Shown piece by piece: positions 19,442 through 27,105 of a DNA stretch of 64,000 nt (positions are counted from its first letter, which is position 1; the number at the start of each line of letters is the position of its first letter). The translations under genes and the position numbers were made by a program. The notes below the pieces were generated by a model, which had not been told where the DNA came from, ran no database searches, and saw only the letters and a list, made by a program, of their open reading frames with translations. The stretch comes from Aurantimonas endophytica (GTDB taxonomy: Bacteria > Pseudomonadota > Alphaproteobacteria > Rhizobiales > Rhizobiaceae): the NCBI RefSeq assembly GCF_014196845.1, contig NZ_JACIEM010000002.1:186001-250000 (forward strand), written 5' to 3'.

Positions 19442-21357
19442 CAGTTGGTGGGGGCCGTGTCTTCAGCGGCAGACGTGATCCACCAGGAGAAGGGGTCGAG
19501 CCCGGCATAGGCAGGGCCGGTTTCCGGCATGCCGAGCTTGTCCCAATAGGCCAGCCAGTCCTCCGACTTGTACCATTGCGGCACGACGTAATATTCCCAG
19601 AGCATCACCCGGTCGAGCGCGCGGGTGGCGGCGACCAGGTCGTCGCGATCCGCGGCGAAGACGATGGCGTCGATCAGCCTGTCGATGGCGGGGTTCTTCA
19701 ATCCCGCATAGTTGCGGCTGCCGGGCACGTCGGCGACGGTGGAGCTCCAGAAGTCGCGCTGTTCGTTGCCGGGCGACAGCGACTGCGGGTAGTAGGCCAT
19801 GCCCACGACCTCGAAGTCGAAATTGTTCATCCGCTCGATATACTGGTTGGTGTCGACAATCCGGACATTGGTCTTGATGCCGAGACGCTCCAGCTGGCGG
19901 GCGAAGGGCTCCAGGACGCGGGTATCCTGGGGGTCGTTGCCGAGGAACTCGATGGTGAAGGGCTCGCCGGTCGCAGTGTTCACCAGGGTCGTGCCACGCA
20001 GTTCGTAGCCGGCCTCCTGCAGCAGGCCCAGGGCCTCGCGCAGATAGACCCGTGCGGAGCCCGTGTCGCCGTAGACCGGCAGCGTGAATTCCTCGGTGAA
20101 CAGCTCATCGGGAATCTGCCCCCGCAAAGGCTCGAGATATTTCAGCTCGCCCTCGCTCGGCAGGCCCTTGGCCGCCAGCTCGCTGTTCTCGAAATAGCTG
20201 GCGATGCGCTCGTAGAGGCCGAAGAACAGCGTCCGGTTCATCTCCTCGAAATTATACGCAAGTGTCAGGGCCTTGCGCACCCGGCGGTCCTGGAACTTGG
20301 GCAGCCGGTTGTTCAGGACATAGGCCTGCATCGACTGGACCTGCTCGGTCTCGATCGTCTCGCGCACTACCTGGCCATTCTGCGCCGCGGGGAAATCATA
20401 GTCCTCGGACCAGCGCCGGGACATGTTCTCCAGCCGCCAGTCGTCGAGGCCGCCCTTCTTGAAGGCCTCCCACGCGGCGTTGGAGTCGCGCAGATAGACG
20501 TAGCGGATGCTGCCGTAATTGTAGCGGCCGACGCGCGTCGGGTGGTCGCGCGCCCAGTAGTCTTCGACCCGCTCCCATTCGATCCACTGGCCGGTGGAAC
20601 TGCGGGAAATGCGGTAGGGCCCCGAGCCGAGCGGCGTCTCGGATGTCGGCTGGGTGATGTCGCGCTTGTTGCCGGCGGCGTCGGTCCCCTCCCACCAGTG
20701 CTTCGGCAGGACGGTCAGGTCGCCCATGATATGGGGCAATTCGCGGTTGCCGGTCTGGTCGAAGGTGAAGGTGACCTCCCGCTCGCCGGTCTTCTCGACC
20801 TTGGTGACGTTCTTGTAATAGCCGGTCCATTGCGGATGCAGCTGGGTCAGCGTCTCGAAGCTCCAGATCACGTCCTCGACGGTGATCGGCTCGCCGTCGT
20901 GCCAGCGAGCGTCCGGATTGAGCCGAAGCGTCACCGAGGAATAGTCGGCAGGAAAGCGCAATGCCTCGGCAATCAGGCCGTGCGACACGCCCGGCTCGTC
21001 CGCCGACTGCTCCGTCAGCGTGTCGTAGAGCAGGCCGCCGCCGAAGGCCGCGAGGCCGGCCGCCGGGGTCCCCCGCACCACGAAGGGGTTGAAGCTGTCG
21101 AACGTGCCGACCACGGTCTCGTTGAGTTGCCCACCTTTGGGCGCGTCCGGATTGACATAGTCGAAATGCTCGAAGTCCGGCGGGTATTTCGAGGGGGCGA
21201 TCAGCGAGTCCGACTCCTGCCATTCGCCCGCGGCCGGATCGGCAGCCACCGACGCCGCTGCTTCGCTGCCAGTCTGCGCCGGCGCGGCTCCGAGACCCAG
21301 GCCCATCAGCATGGCAACGAGGCAGGCGAGGGGGGCGGTTCGCGTCGGCAATGGCAA
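19441..21357 (-). CDS. yejA: Extracellular solute-binding protein, family 5 (YejA-like, first copy, Sec signal)
   Basis: 638 residues, first gene of the leftward peptide-transporter operon. The signal peptide is an ordinary Sec type (LACLVAMLMGLGLGAAPAQ), unlike the Tat signal of its neighbour. The mature protein shows the same features: PDFEHFDYVNPDAPKGGQ, then EDVIWSFETL. The two copies are clearly related along their length but divergent. The untranslated region upstream (21358-21489) must carry the operon promoter; no confident -35/-10 pair was found. Confidence 0.9.
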   Translation of the reverse strand: MPLPTRTAPLACLVAMLMGLGLGAAPAQTGSEAAASVAADPAAGEWQESDSLIAPSKYPPDFEHFDYVNPDAPKGGQLNETVVGTFDSFNPFVVRGTPAAGLAAFGGGLLYDTLTEQSADEPGVSHGLIAEALRFPADYSSVTLRLNPDARWHDGEPITVEDVIWSFETLTQLHPQWTGYYKNVTKVEKTGEREVTFTFDQTGNRELPHIMGDLTVLPKHWWEGTDAAGNKRDITQPTSETPLGSGPYRISRSSTGQWIEWERVEDYWARDHPTRVGRYNYGSIRYVYLRDSNAAWEAFKKGGLDDWRLENMSRRWSEDYDFPAAQNGQVVRETIETEQVQSMQAYVLNNRLPKFQDRRVRKALTLAYNFEEMNRTLFFGLYERIASYFENSELAAKGLPSEGELKYLEPLRGQIPDELFTEEFTLPVYGDTGSARVYLREALGLLQEAGYELRGTTLVNTATGEPFTIEFLGNDPQDTRVLEPFARQLERLGIKTNVRIVDTNQYIERMNNFDFEVVGMAYYPQSLSPGNEQRDFWSSTVADVPGSRNYAGLKNPAIDRLIDAIVFAADRDDLVAATRALDRVMLWEYYVVPQWYKSEDWLAYWDKLGMPETGPAYAGLDPFSWWITSAAEDTAPTN

Positions 21358-21489
21358 GAGTGGACCTCCGTCAGGATTGCGGGCGTCGAAAGCGAAGACG
21401 TTTCAAGACATTTATGGCCAAGGTGCGATGCCAAGTCACCTGACGAAAACTTAATCCCGGCGCGAGGGCGCCGCGGCAGCCCGGAACGC

Positions 21490-21519
21490 AAAAGGCCCCG
21501 GCGTTAGCCGGGGCCTTTT
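21490..21519 (-). terminator. Rho-independent terminator downstream of the cytochrome c gene
   Basis: A perfect 13-base stem, AAAAGGCCCCGGC pairing with GCCGGGGCCTTTT, with a 4-base loop. Read on the minus strand it sits 24 bases after the cytochrome c stop and ends in a T-run. The A-run and T-run flank both sides, so it could work in either direction. It separates the cytochrome c gene from the yej operon. Confidence 0.85.
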
Positions 21520-21542
21520 GAGCGGACGATATGGCGAACCCT

Positions 21543-22886
21543 TCAGTTCGCCTGGGCGCCGGTCTCGTCGAAGGTCGCGAGATAGGCGATGATGTTGGCG
21601 ATCTCGTCGGCGTCCCGGATGCCGGGGAACACCATCTTGGTCCCAGGCACCAGCTCCCGCGGATTTTCCAGCCACTGCGTCAGCAGTTCCGGGGTCCACG
21701 TCGGATGCTCGGCGGCAAACGTCGTCAGCGCCGGCGAGAAGCTGTAGCCTTCCACCGAAGCGACGGTCTCGCCGACGATGCCGTTGAGCTCGGGGCCGAT
21801 CTTGTTGGCCGCTCCCTCGCCGACGGCGTGGCAGGCAGCACACTTGCGGAATGCGGACTGGCCGGCAGCCGCATCTCCGGCGACGGCAACCGGCTCGGCT
21901 GCAGGGGCTGCGGCCCCTTCGGCAGGCGGTGCTGCCGCTTCCGGCGCAGCTGCGGGCGGTGCGGCGGCCGGGGGTGCAGCTTCCGGTGCGGCGGCCGGCG
22001 CGGCAGGAGCCGCCGGCGCGGCTGCGCCTTCGGCAGGAGCCACGCTTTCGGCGCCCTCGGCGACCGTTCCCTGGGCACCGGCGGTGGTGTCGCCGGCGGT
22101 CGGAGCGGCCGGGGCATTCGCTGCCTGCTCGGCTTCGGCGGGAGTCTCCGGCTGCGTGTCGGCTCCCTGAACGGGCGCTGCTTCGGCGCCTGGCGCCGGC
22201 TGCGCCGCGTCGGTGTCGGTGTCGGTGACGGCGGGGGCCTGCGCGGTCTCACCGGCCTCGGGCGACGGATTGCTCGAGGCTGAAGGGTCGGTGACCTCTG
22301 CGGCGGCTTCCGCCGGAGCGGCTTCCTCGGCAGGCGCTTCCGGCAGCGGCGCCGGGGTTTCGGCGAGCGTACGCAAATAGGCGATCAGGTTGGCGCGGTC
22401 TTCCGGATCGCGCATGCCGGCGTAACCCATTGCAGTGCCGGGCACGTGCCCCTTCGGATCCTCGATGAAGTAGTCCAGGTGCTCATAGTCCCAGACCACC
22501 GTGCCGCCCTCGGAGAACGCCTGCAGGGCGGCCGAATAGGAGAAGTCCGACTCGCCGGCGATCGGACGGTTGACGACGTCCCAGAGGTGCGGCCCGACGC
22601 GGTTCGCGCCACCCTGCTCGGCGGTGTGGCAGGCGCCGCAGGCGCGGAATCCCCCGGCCCCGGCCTCGGCGTCGGCGGTCTGCATCCGCGCGGCGATCGG
22701 CACGGTCGCCTCCTCGGCCGGCGCGCCGTCGGCGCCCTCTTCGGCCTCGGCCACGACGATCTCGAATCCCGGCGTCTCGGGGGTTTCAGCGTGGAACAGC
22801 CCTTCCGCGAGGAGGCTCCCGCCGAACAGGACGAAGATCGTCCCGAGCAGGGCGCCGAAGATCTTGTTGGCCTCGAAGGAATTCAT
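21543..22886 (-). CDS. Membrane-anchored cytochrome c with two haem domains
   Basis: 447 residues. An uncleaved N-terminal membrane anchor (FGALLGTIFVLFGGSLLAEG) is followed by a class I cytochrome c domain with CGACH at residues 83-87 and a Met ligand in PGTAMGY. A ~160-residue Ala/Pro/Glu-rich linker leads to a second cytochrome c domain with CAACH at about residues 349-353 and PGTKMVF. Each half resembles CycM/cytochrome c552 (electron carrier between bc1 complex and terminal oxidase), but CycM normally has one domain. The protein would be a periplasm-facing dihaem electron carrier. Monocistronic: divergent from kdsB and followed by a terminator. Confidence 0.88.
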   Translation of the reverse strand: MNSFEANKIFGALLGTIFVLFGGSLLAEGLFHAETPETPGFEIVVAEAEEGADGAPAEEATVPIAARMQTADAEAGAGGFRACGACHTAEQGGANRVGPHLWDVVNRPIAGESDFSYSAALQAFSEGGTVVWDYEHLDYFIEDPKGHVPGTAMGYAGMRDPEDRANLIAYLRTLAETPAPLPEAPAEEAAPAEAAAEVTDPSASSNPSPEAGETAQAPAVTDTDTDAAQPAPGAEAAPVQGADTQPETPAEAEQAANAPAAPTAGDTTAGAQGTVAEGAESVAPAEGAAAPAAPAAPAAAPEAAPPAAAPPAAAPEAAAPPAEGAAAPAAEPVAVAGDAAAGQSAFRKCAACHAVGEGAANKIGPELNGIVGETVASVEGYSFSPALTTFAAEHPTWTPELLTQWLENPRELVPGTKMVFPGIRDADEIANIIAYLATFDETGAQAN

Positions 22887-23073
22887 GGGCGGAGGAAACC
22901 TCTCTGCGATGTCGGGGTCGACGCCGACGTTTTATCCAGCAAAAACGCGCGGAACCTAGGTCTTTTGCGGTTTGATGGCAACAGCTGTAAGACGCGGTTC
23001 CGCCGCGTCTATTGTCATCCATGAAGGCGCCATTCAAGCGCTTTCGCACTCACCTCCGGTTCACGTTTCGCCC

Positions 23074-23808
23074 ATGTCCATCCTCGTGCTCATCCCGGCC
23101 CGCCTCGGTTCGACGCGCCTGCCGAAGAAGGCTCTCGCCGATATTGCCGGTCGGCCGATGGTCGTCCGGGTCGCCGAGCGGGCGCAGGCCGCGGGAATCG
23201 GCCGCGTCGTGGTGGCCACCGATGCGGCGGAGATCCGCGATGCGGTGGAGGCTGCCGGGCACCGGGCGGTGATGACCTCGCCGGATCACCAGTCGGGCTC
23301 GGACCGCATCTTCGAGGCTCTTCAGCAGGTGGATCCGGAGGGTGCGGTCGAGACCATCGTCAATGTCCAGGGCGACCTGCCGACCATCGAGCCGGAGGCG
23401 ATTCGCCAGGTGCTCGCGCCGTTCGAGGATCCGCGCTGCGACGTTGCGACGCTCTGCGTCGAGATCCGCGACGAGGCCGAGAAGACCAATCCGAACGTCG
23501 TCAAGCTTGTCGGCTCGCCGACCGGGCCGTCGCGGCTTCGCGCGCTCTATTTCACCCGGGCGACGGCGCCCTGGGGCGACGGGCCGCTCTATCACCATGT
23601 CGGCCTCTACGCCTATCGGCGCGCCAGTCTCGAGCGCTTCGTGAAGCTGCCGCCCTCGACCCTGGAGATCCGCGAGCGGCTGGAGCAGCTGCGGGCGCTC
23701 GAGGACGGGATGCGGATCGACGCCGAGATCGTCGACACCGTGCCGCTCGGGGTCGATGCGGCTGACGACCTGGAACGTGCCCGCGCCATGTATGGAGTTG
23801 CCGTCTGA
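23074..23808 (+). CDS. kdsB: 3-deoxy-manno-octulosonate cytidylyltransferase (CMP-KDO synthetase)
   Basis: About 244 residues from the ATG at 23074, giving the family-typical start [19 protein letters not shown]; 34 upstream codons of open frame are not family-like. The enzyme activates KDO with CTP for lipopolysaccharide inner-core synthesis in the cytoplasm. Visible motifs are the nucleotide-binding [19 protein letters not shown] (Asp metal ligand) and [11 protein letters not shown]. Its stop overlaps the pheA start (TGATG). A short perfect hairpin (22991-23009, GACGCGG/CCGCGTC) lies in the leader. Confidence 0.94.
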   Translation: MSILVLIPARLGSTRLPKKALADIAGRPMVVRVAERAQAAGIGRVVVATDAAEIRDAVEAAGHRAVMTSPDHQSGSDRIFEALQQVDPEGAVETIVNVQGDLPTIEPEAIRQVLAPFEDPRCDVATLCVEIRDEAEKTNPNVVKLVGSPTGPSRLRALYFTRATAPWGDGPLYHHVGLYAYRRASLERFVKLPPSTLEIRERLEQLRALEDGMRIDAEIVDTVPLGVDAADDLERARAMYGVAV

Positions 23809-24701
23809 TGAGCGATCGATCCACGAAGCTGCCGCTGATCGCCTTCCAGGGCGAGTTCGGCGCCAACTCTGACATGGCCTGCCGGCAGGTCTTCGGCGAA
23901 ACGATGGAGCCGCTGCCCTGCCCGTCCTTCGACGACGCCTTCGAGGCGGTGCGTTCGGGCGAGGCCAAGCGGGCGATGATCCCGATCGAGAACACGCTCG
24001 CCGGCCGCGTCGCCGACATCCATCATCTGATGCCCGATTCCGGCCTGCAGATCGTCGGCGAGCATTTCATGCCGATCCATTTCCAGCTGATGGTCCTGCC
24101 CGGGGCAGGGCGCGAGGCGATCCGCAGCGTCCACAGCCACATCCACGCGCTTGGCCAGTGCCGCAACTTCATCCGCGCCAATGGCTGGAAGCCGCAGGTC
24201 GCCGGCGACACGGCGGGTGCTGCCCGCGAAGTCGCGGAGGCGAAGGACCCGAGCCGCGCGGCGCTGGCGCCGGAACTGGCGGCCGGCCATTACGGGCTCG
24301 ACATCATCGAGCGCAATGTCGAGGATTCGGAAAACAACATCACCCGCTTCGTGATCCTGTCGCGCCCGGATGCGGCGCCGCAGGCGCTCTGGGCGCCGCA
24401 GGGCGGGCGCACCGTGACGACCTTCGTGTTCGAGGTGCGCAACCTGCCGGCGGCGCTCTACAAGGCGCTCGGCGGCTTTGCGACCAACGGCGTCAACATG
24501 ACCAAGCTCGAGAGCTACCAGATCGGCGGCCATTTCGTCGCGACGCAGTTCTATGCCGACGTCGAGGGTCATCCCGACGACGATGCCGTGCGGCTGGCGC
24601 TGGAGGAACTCGCCTTCTTCACCCGCCGCGTGCAGATCCTCGGCGTCTACCCCGCCGCCGAAGGCCGCCTCGACGGGCCTGTCGGCGCGCCGGGGGAATA
24701 G
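23808..24701 (+). CDS. pheA: Prephenate dehydratase
   Basis: 297 residues, a monofunctional prephenate dehydratase that makes phenylpyruvate in phenylalanine synthesis. The catalytic domain spans residues ~8-190 (IAFQGEFGANSDMA at the start, NNITRFVIL with the essential Thr-Arg-Phe at the end). An ACT regulatory domain follows (TTFVFEVRNLPAALYKAL, GVNMTKLESY). The usual ESRP of the ACT ligand site reads ESYQ, as is common in alphaproteobacteria. Coupled by a one-base overlap to kdsB, a neighbour pair often seen in rhizobia. Confidence 0.94.
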   Translation: MSDRSTKLPLIAFQGEFGANSDMACRQVFGETMEPLPCPSFDDAFEAVRSGEAKRAMIPIENTLAGRVADIHHLMPDSGLQIVGEHFMPIHFQLMVLPGAGREAIRSVHSHIHALGQCRNFIRANGWKPQVAGDTAGAAREVAEAKDPSRAALAPELAAGHYGLDIIERNVEDSENNITRFVILSRPDAAPQALWAPQGGRTVTTFVFEVRNLPAALYKALGGFATNGVNMTKLESYQIGGHFVATQFYADVEGHPDDDAVRLALEELAFFTRRVQILGVYPAAEGRLDGPVGAPGE

Positions 24702-24704
24702 GTC

Positions 24705-25652
24705 TCACCCGTCGGCGAACGCCTTGATCAGATGGTGGGCGATGGCGAAACGCTGCGGCACCGACAGGCCTTCCGGATGCGTGCCGGCCAGCATCGCGCG
24801 CACCTCGTCGCGGCCGAACCAGCGGCATTCTTCCAGTTCCGTCGCGTCGAAGACGATCGGCGACGGCGTCGCCAGCGCCATGCAGCCGATCATCAGGCTG
24901 CCGGGAAACGGCCAGGGCTGCGAGGCGAGATAGTCGACGCGGCTCACCGCGAGCCCCGCTTCCTCCAGCGTCTCGCGCCGCACCGCGTCCTCGACCGTCT
25001 CGCCGGCCTCCACGAAGCCGGCGAGGCAGGACCAGAACCTCTCCGGAAAGCGCGGCTGGCGCCCGAGCACGCAGCGCCCTTCGCCGTCATGCACCAGCAT
25101 GATCGTCACCGGGTCGGTGCGCGGGAAGACGACGTCGCCGCACGCCAGGCAACGCCGGCGATAGCCCGCTGCCTCTGGATGAGTTTCAGCCCCGCACCGG
25201 GCACAGAACCGGTTGCGGGCGTGCCAGCCAAGCAGATGCTCCGCCTGGCCGAGCTGGCCCTCGCTGTCCGGGTCGAGCAGCCCCTGCATGGCGATCGACC
25301 GCAGATCGATCAGCGCCATGCCGTCCGCGGGCGCGAACCCGTCGGCGAGCCGCGCGGCCAGATGCGGCTCGCCCGCCCTGTCGGTGCCGAGCAGCACGCA
25401 GCCGGCGAGCTCGGCGCCAAGCGCTTCGGCCTCGGCGCGGCTGAACAGCGGGACCGGCGACGGCGCATCGGTCCGCAGCAGCCATTTTTCGCCGCTGGTC
25501 AGGAACAGCCGCGCCGCCGGATGCGCCAGCGCGTCGGCAAGGCTTGCATCGGTGCGGTGTTCGCCGTCTCGCGACAGCCAGTTGCCGGCAAAGCCGGTGC
25601 GAGCGCTGAGCTCTGCCCGCGCGCTCTCCGGACGGTGGTCGTCGTCTCTCAT
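24705..25652 (-). CDS. nudC: NAD(H) pyrophosphatase / NAD-decapping Nudix hydrolase NudC
   Basis: 315 residues. A central zinc ribbon (CARCGAETHPEAAGY then CLACGD) precedes the Nudix box (GFVEAGETVEDAVRRETLEE) and the NudC signature SQPWPFPGSLM. The enzyme hydrolyses NAD(H) and, in bacteria studied, removes NAD caps from RNA. The N-terminal domain (~130 residues) is normal for the family. Its start overlaps the end of the HIT gene by 4 bases, so the two are probably co-transcribed leftward; pheA converges on it with only 3 bases between the stops. Confidence 0.93.
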   Translation of the reverse strand: MRDDDHRPESARAELSARTGFAGNWLSRDGEHRTDASLADALAHPAARLFLTSGEKWLLRTDAPSPVPLFSRAEAEALGAELAGCVLLGTDRAGEPHLAARLADGFAPADGMALIDLRSIAMQGLLDPDSEGQLGQAEHLLGWHARNRFCARCGAETHPEAAGYRRRCLACGDVVFPRTDPVTIMLVHDGEGRCVLGRQPRFPERFWSCLAGFVEAGETVEDAVRRETLEEAGLAVSRVDYLASQPWPFPGSLMIGCMALATPSPIVFDATELEECRWFGRDEVRAMLAGTHPEGLSVPQRFAIAHHLIKAFADG

Positions 25653-26068
25653 GCCGGCAGCACCGCCTGGCGGATCTGCTCGCCGAAGCGCTCGGCGTCT
25701 TCGTCGGCATAGGCTTGCCGCGCGCCGAACCCCCAGACCGGTCCCGGCCAGTTCGGGTCGCCGGCGCTGCGGGCCACGATATGCAGGTGAAACATCGGCA
25801 CGACATTGCCGAGCGTGCCGATATTGATCTTCCCGGCGCCGGTCGAGGCCTTCAGCGCCTTGGCCACCAGCCCCATCTCGAATGTCAGCATGGTCTGGTC
25901 GAGCGGAGTCAGATCATGGAACTCGGTGATGTCCGGGCGTTGCGGCACGAGGATCACCCAGGGCCAGCGCCGATCGTTCATCAGCCGCAATTCGCACAGT
26001 CCGAGCCTGCCCACCGCCACGGTGTCCGCCGCAAGACGGGGATCGAGTTCGAAGGCTCGCATTGTCAT
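25649..26068 (-). CDS. HIT family protein
   Basis: About 139 residues from the ATG at 26068, with TGGAG 4 bases upstream; longer frames run through the ffs RNA gene and are not coding. The histidine-triad region reads FHLHIVAR, so the H-x-H core is present but the third His of H-x-H-x-H is Val. This pattern (H-x-H-x-hydrophobic-x-R) is seen in a HIT subfamily of alphaproteobacteria. HIT proteins are nucleotide hydrolases or transferases; the substrate is unknown. The tail NWPGPVWG is typical of that subfamily. Overlaps nudC by 4 bases. Confidence 0.82.
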   Translation of the reverse strand: MTMRAFELDPRLAADTVAVGRLGLCELRLMNDRRWPWVILVPQRPDITEFHDLTPLDQTMLTFEMGLVAKALKASTGAGKINIGTLGNVVPMFHLHIVARSAGDPNWPGPVWGFGARQAYADEDAERFGEQIRQAVLPA

Positions 26069-26087
26069 GATCTCCAGAAGCGCCCGT

Positions 26088-26116
26088 CTTGCATTTAGGA
26101 CGCCGATCATCGATAT
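26088..26116 (+). promoter_or_regulatory. Promoter of the SRP RNA gene
   Basis: CTTGCA (26088-26093), 17-base spacer, CGATAT (26111-26116). This matches the alphaproteobacterial housekeeping pattern (CTTGAC-N17-CTATAT) and places transcription start 6-8 bases downstream, at the predicted 5' end of ffs. Confidence 0.6.
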
Positions 26117-26121
26117 GGAGG

Positions 26122-26224
26122 CCGGGAGGTTGGTGGTGGACGAGCCACTCGCCAACCGGGTCAGGTCCGGAAGGAAGCAGCCCCAACGAGCTATGGCACG
26201 GGTCATCGTGCCAGCCTCCCACCT
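26122..26224 (+). ncRNA. ffs: Signal recognition particle 4.5S RNA (small bacterial SRP RNA)
   Basis: The universally conserved SRP domain IV apex CAGGTCCGGAAGGAAGCAG is present (26162-26180), which binds Ffh. The flanks fold into the expected long hairpin: GGGAGG (26124-26129) pairs with CCTCCC (26215-26220), and further helices GTTGG/CCAAC close the stem towards the apex. A CACC-TTTT tail follows. Length of about 100 bases matches the small SRP RNA type. It is transcribed opposite to the HIT and ICMT genes, just before dnaX, the common ffs-dnaX-ybaB-recR neighbourhood. Exact ends are estimates. Confidence 0.93.
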
Positions 26225-26273
26225 TTTCCGCCTTTGTGAGAGCCGCGCGCCCTGACGCTGCTCGCGCCGCCGC

Positions 26274-26876
26274 TCAGTAGAGCCGCAGCAGCACCGGCAG
26301 ATAGCCCCCCGCCTGCAGCATCTCGACCGTCTCGAAGAACGGCATCGCCGCGAAGAAGACGAGGCCATCGCCCATCGTGCGGTACACCAATGCCATGTCG
26401 ACGGTGATCTTCGGCACGTCCCGGAACAGCGAGATGTCGGGGAAGAAGCGCGGCACCCGCGCCACGTAGCTGTCGAACGAAGCGCCGAACGCCTCGCGCA
26501 GATAGGCCTCCTCCCGCAGGATCACGACCCTAAATGCCGCCGCGCAGCCGACCATGAAGACGAGGCCGAGCACGATGCTGCCCGTCGCCGCCCCGGCGCC
26601 GCCGGCGGCGATGCTGGAGAAGACGTAGAGCGGGTTGCGCGAGATCGAGTAGGGCCCTTCGGCGACGATCTCCGCGGCCTTGCGCCCGCCGATATAGAGG
26701 GTGCACCAGATCCGGCCGGCAATCCCGACCACGATCAGCCCCAGGCCGACCACTTCGATCGTCTCGTGGATCTCTTCCGGCCATGCCGATCCGACGAAGA
26801 GCAGCGCCATGAAGGCGCCGACGAGGATGGCGAAAAGCGCCAGTTTGCGCTGCTGCTGGTATCGTCCGAGAGCCAT
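26274..26876 (-). CDS. Isoprenylcysteine carboxyl methyltransferase (ICMT)-like membrane methyltransferase
   Basis: About 200 residues from the ATG at 26876 (AGGGAAA upstream). Several hydrophobic segments surround the ICMT/phospholipid-methyltransferase signature: GPYSISRNPLYVFSS in the middle and REEAYLREAFGASFDSYVARVPRFFP near the end. Family members methylate small lipids or prenylated molecules at the membrane with S-adenosylmethionine; the bacterial substrate is generally unknown. Divergent from dnaX across a 229-base region in which no other gene is seen. Confidence 0.8.
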   Translation of the reverse strand: MALGRYQQQRKLALFAILVGAFMALLFVGSAWPEEIHETIEVVGLGLIVVGIAGRIWCTLYIGGRKAAEIVAEGPYSISRNPLYVFSSIAAGGAGAATGSIVLGLVFMVGCAAAFRVVILREEAYLREAFGASFDSYVARVPRFFPDISLFRDVPKITVDMALVYRTMGDGLVFFAAMPFFETVEMLQAGGYLPVLLRLY

Positions 26877-27105
26877 GATGTTTCCCTGCGGCGCACCCGG
26901 CCGCCCGGCATGCCACCGCCCGTTGCGGTCGCGTGGAATCGGGAAGTGTCGTCCGCTCCATTCAAGGCAAAACGACGGCCATGCCGCATCTACGCGACGG
27001 GGGTTGCGCCGTCCAACCTTTCGCTTCAGAACCGGGCGGAGCGTGGCATCTCGCCGGGCGGCGATGCCGACCGGGGCGCCTGCCTCCAGATCCGGACCTG
27101 ACGCG

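Noticed and set aside
19576-21507. Long plus-strand open frame opposite the first yejA gene
   Set aside because: Shadow of the binding-protein gene; no signal, domain or ribosome-binding site, and it runs through the terminator region.
21490-21519. Palindrome considered as an operator for the yej operon
   Set aside because: GC stem flanked by an A-run and a T-run just after a stop codon fits an intrinsic terminator better.
26069-26368. 100-residue N-terminal extension of the HIT protein
   Set aside because: It would be encoded through the SRP RNA gene and is Arg/Ser/Cys-rich without similarity; the ATG at 26068 has a good ribosome-binding site.
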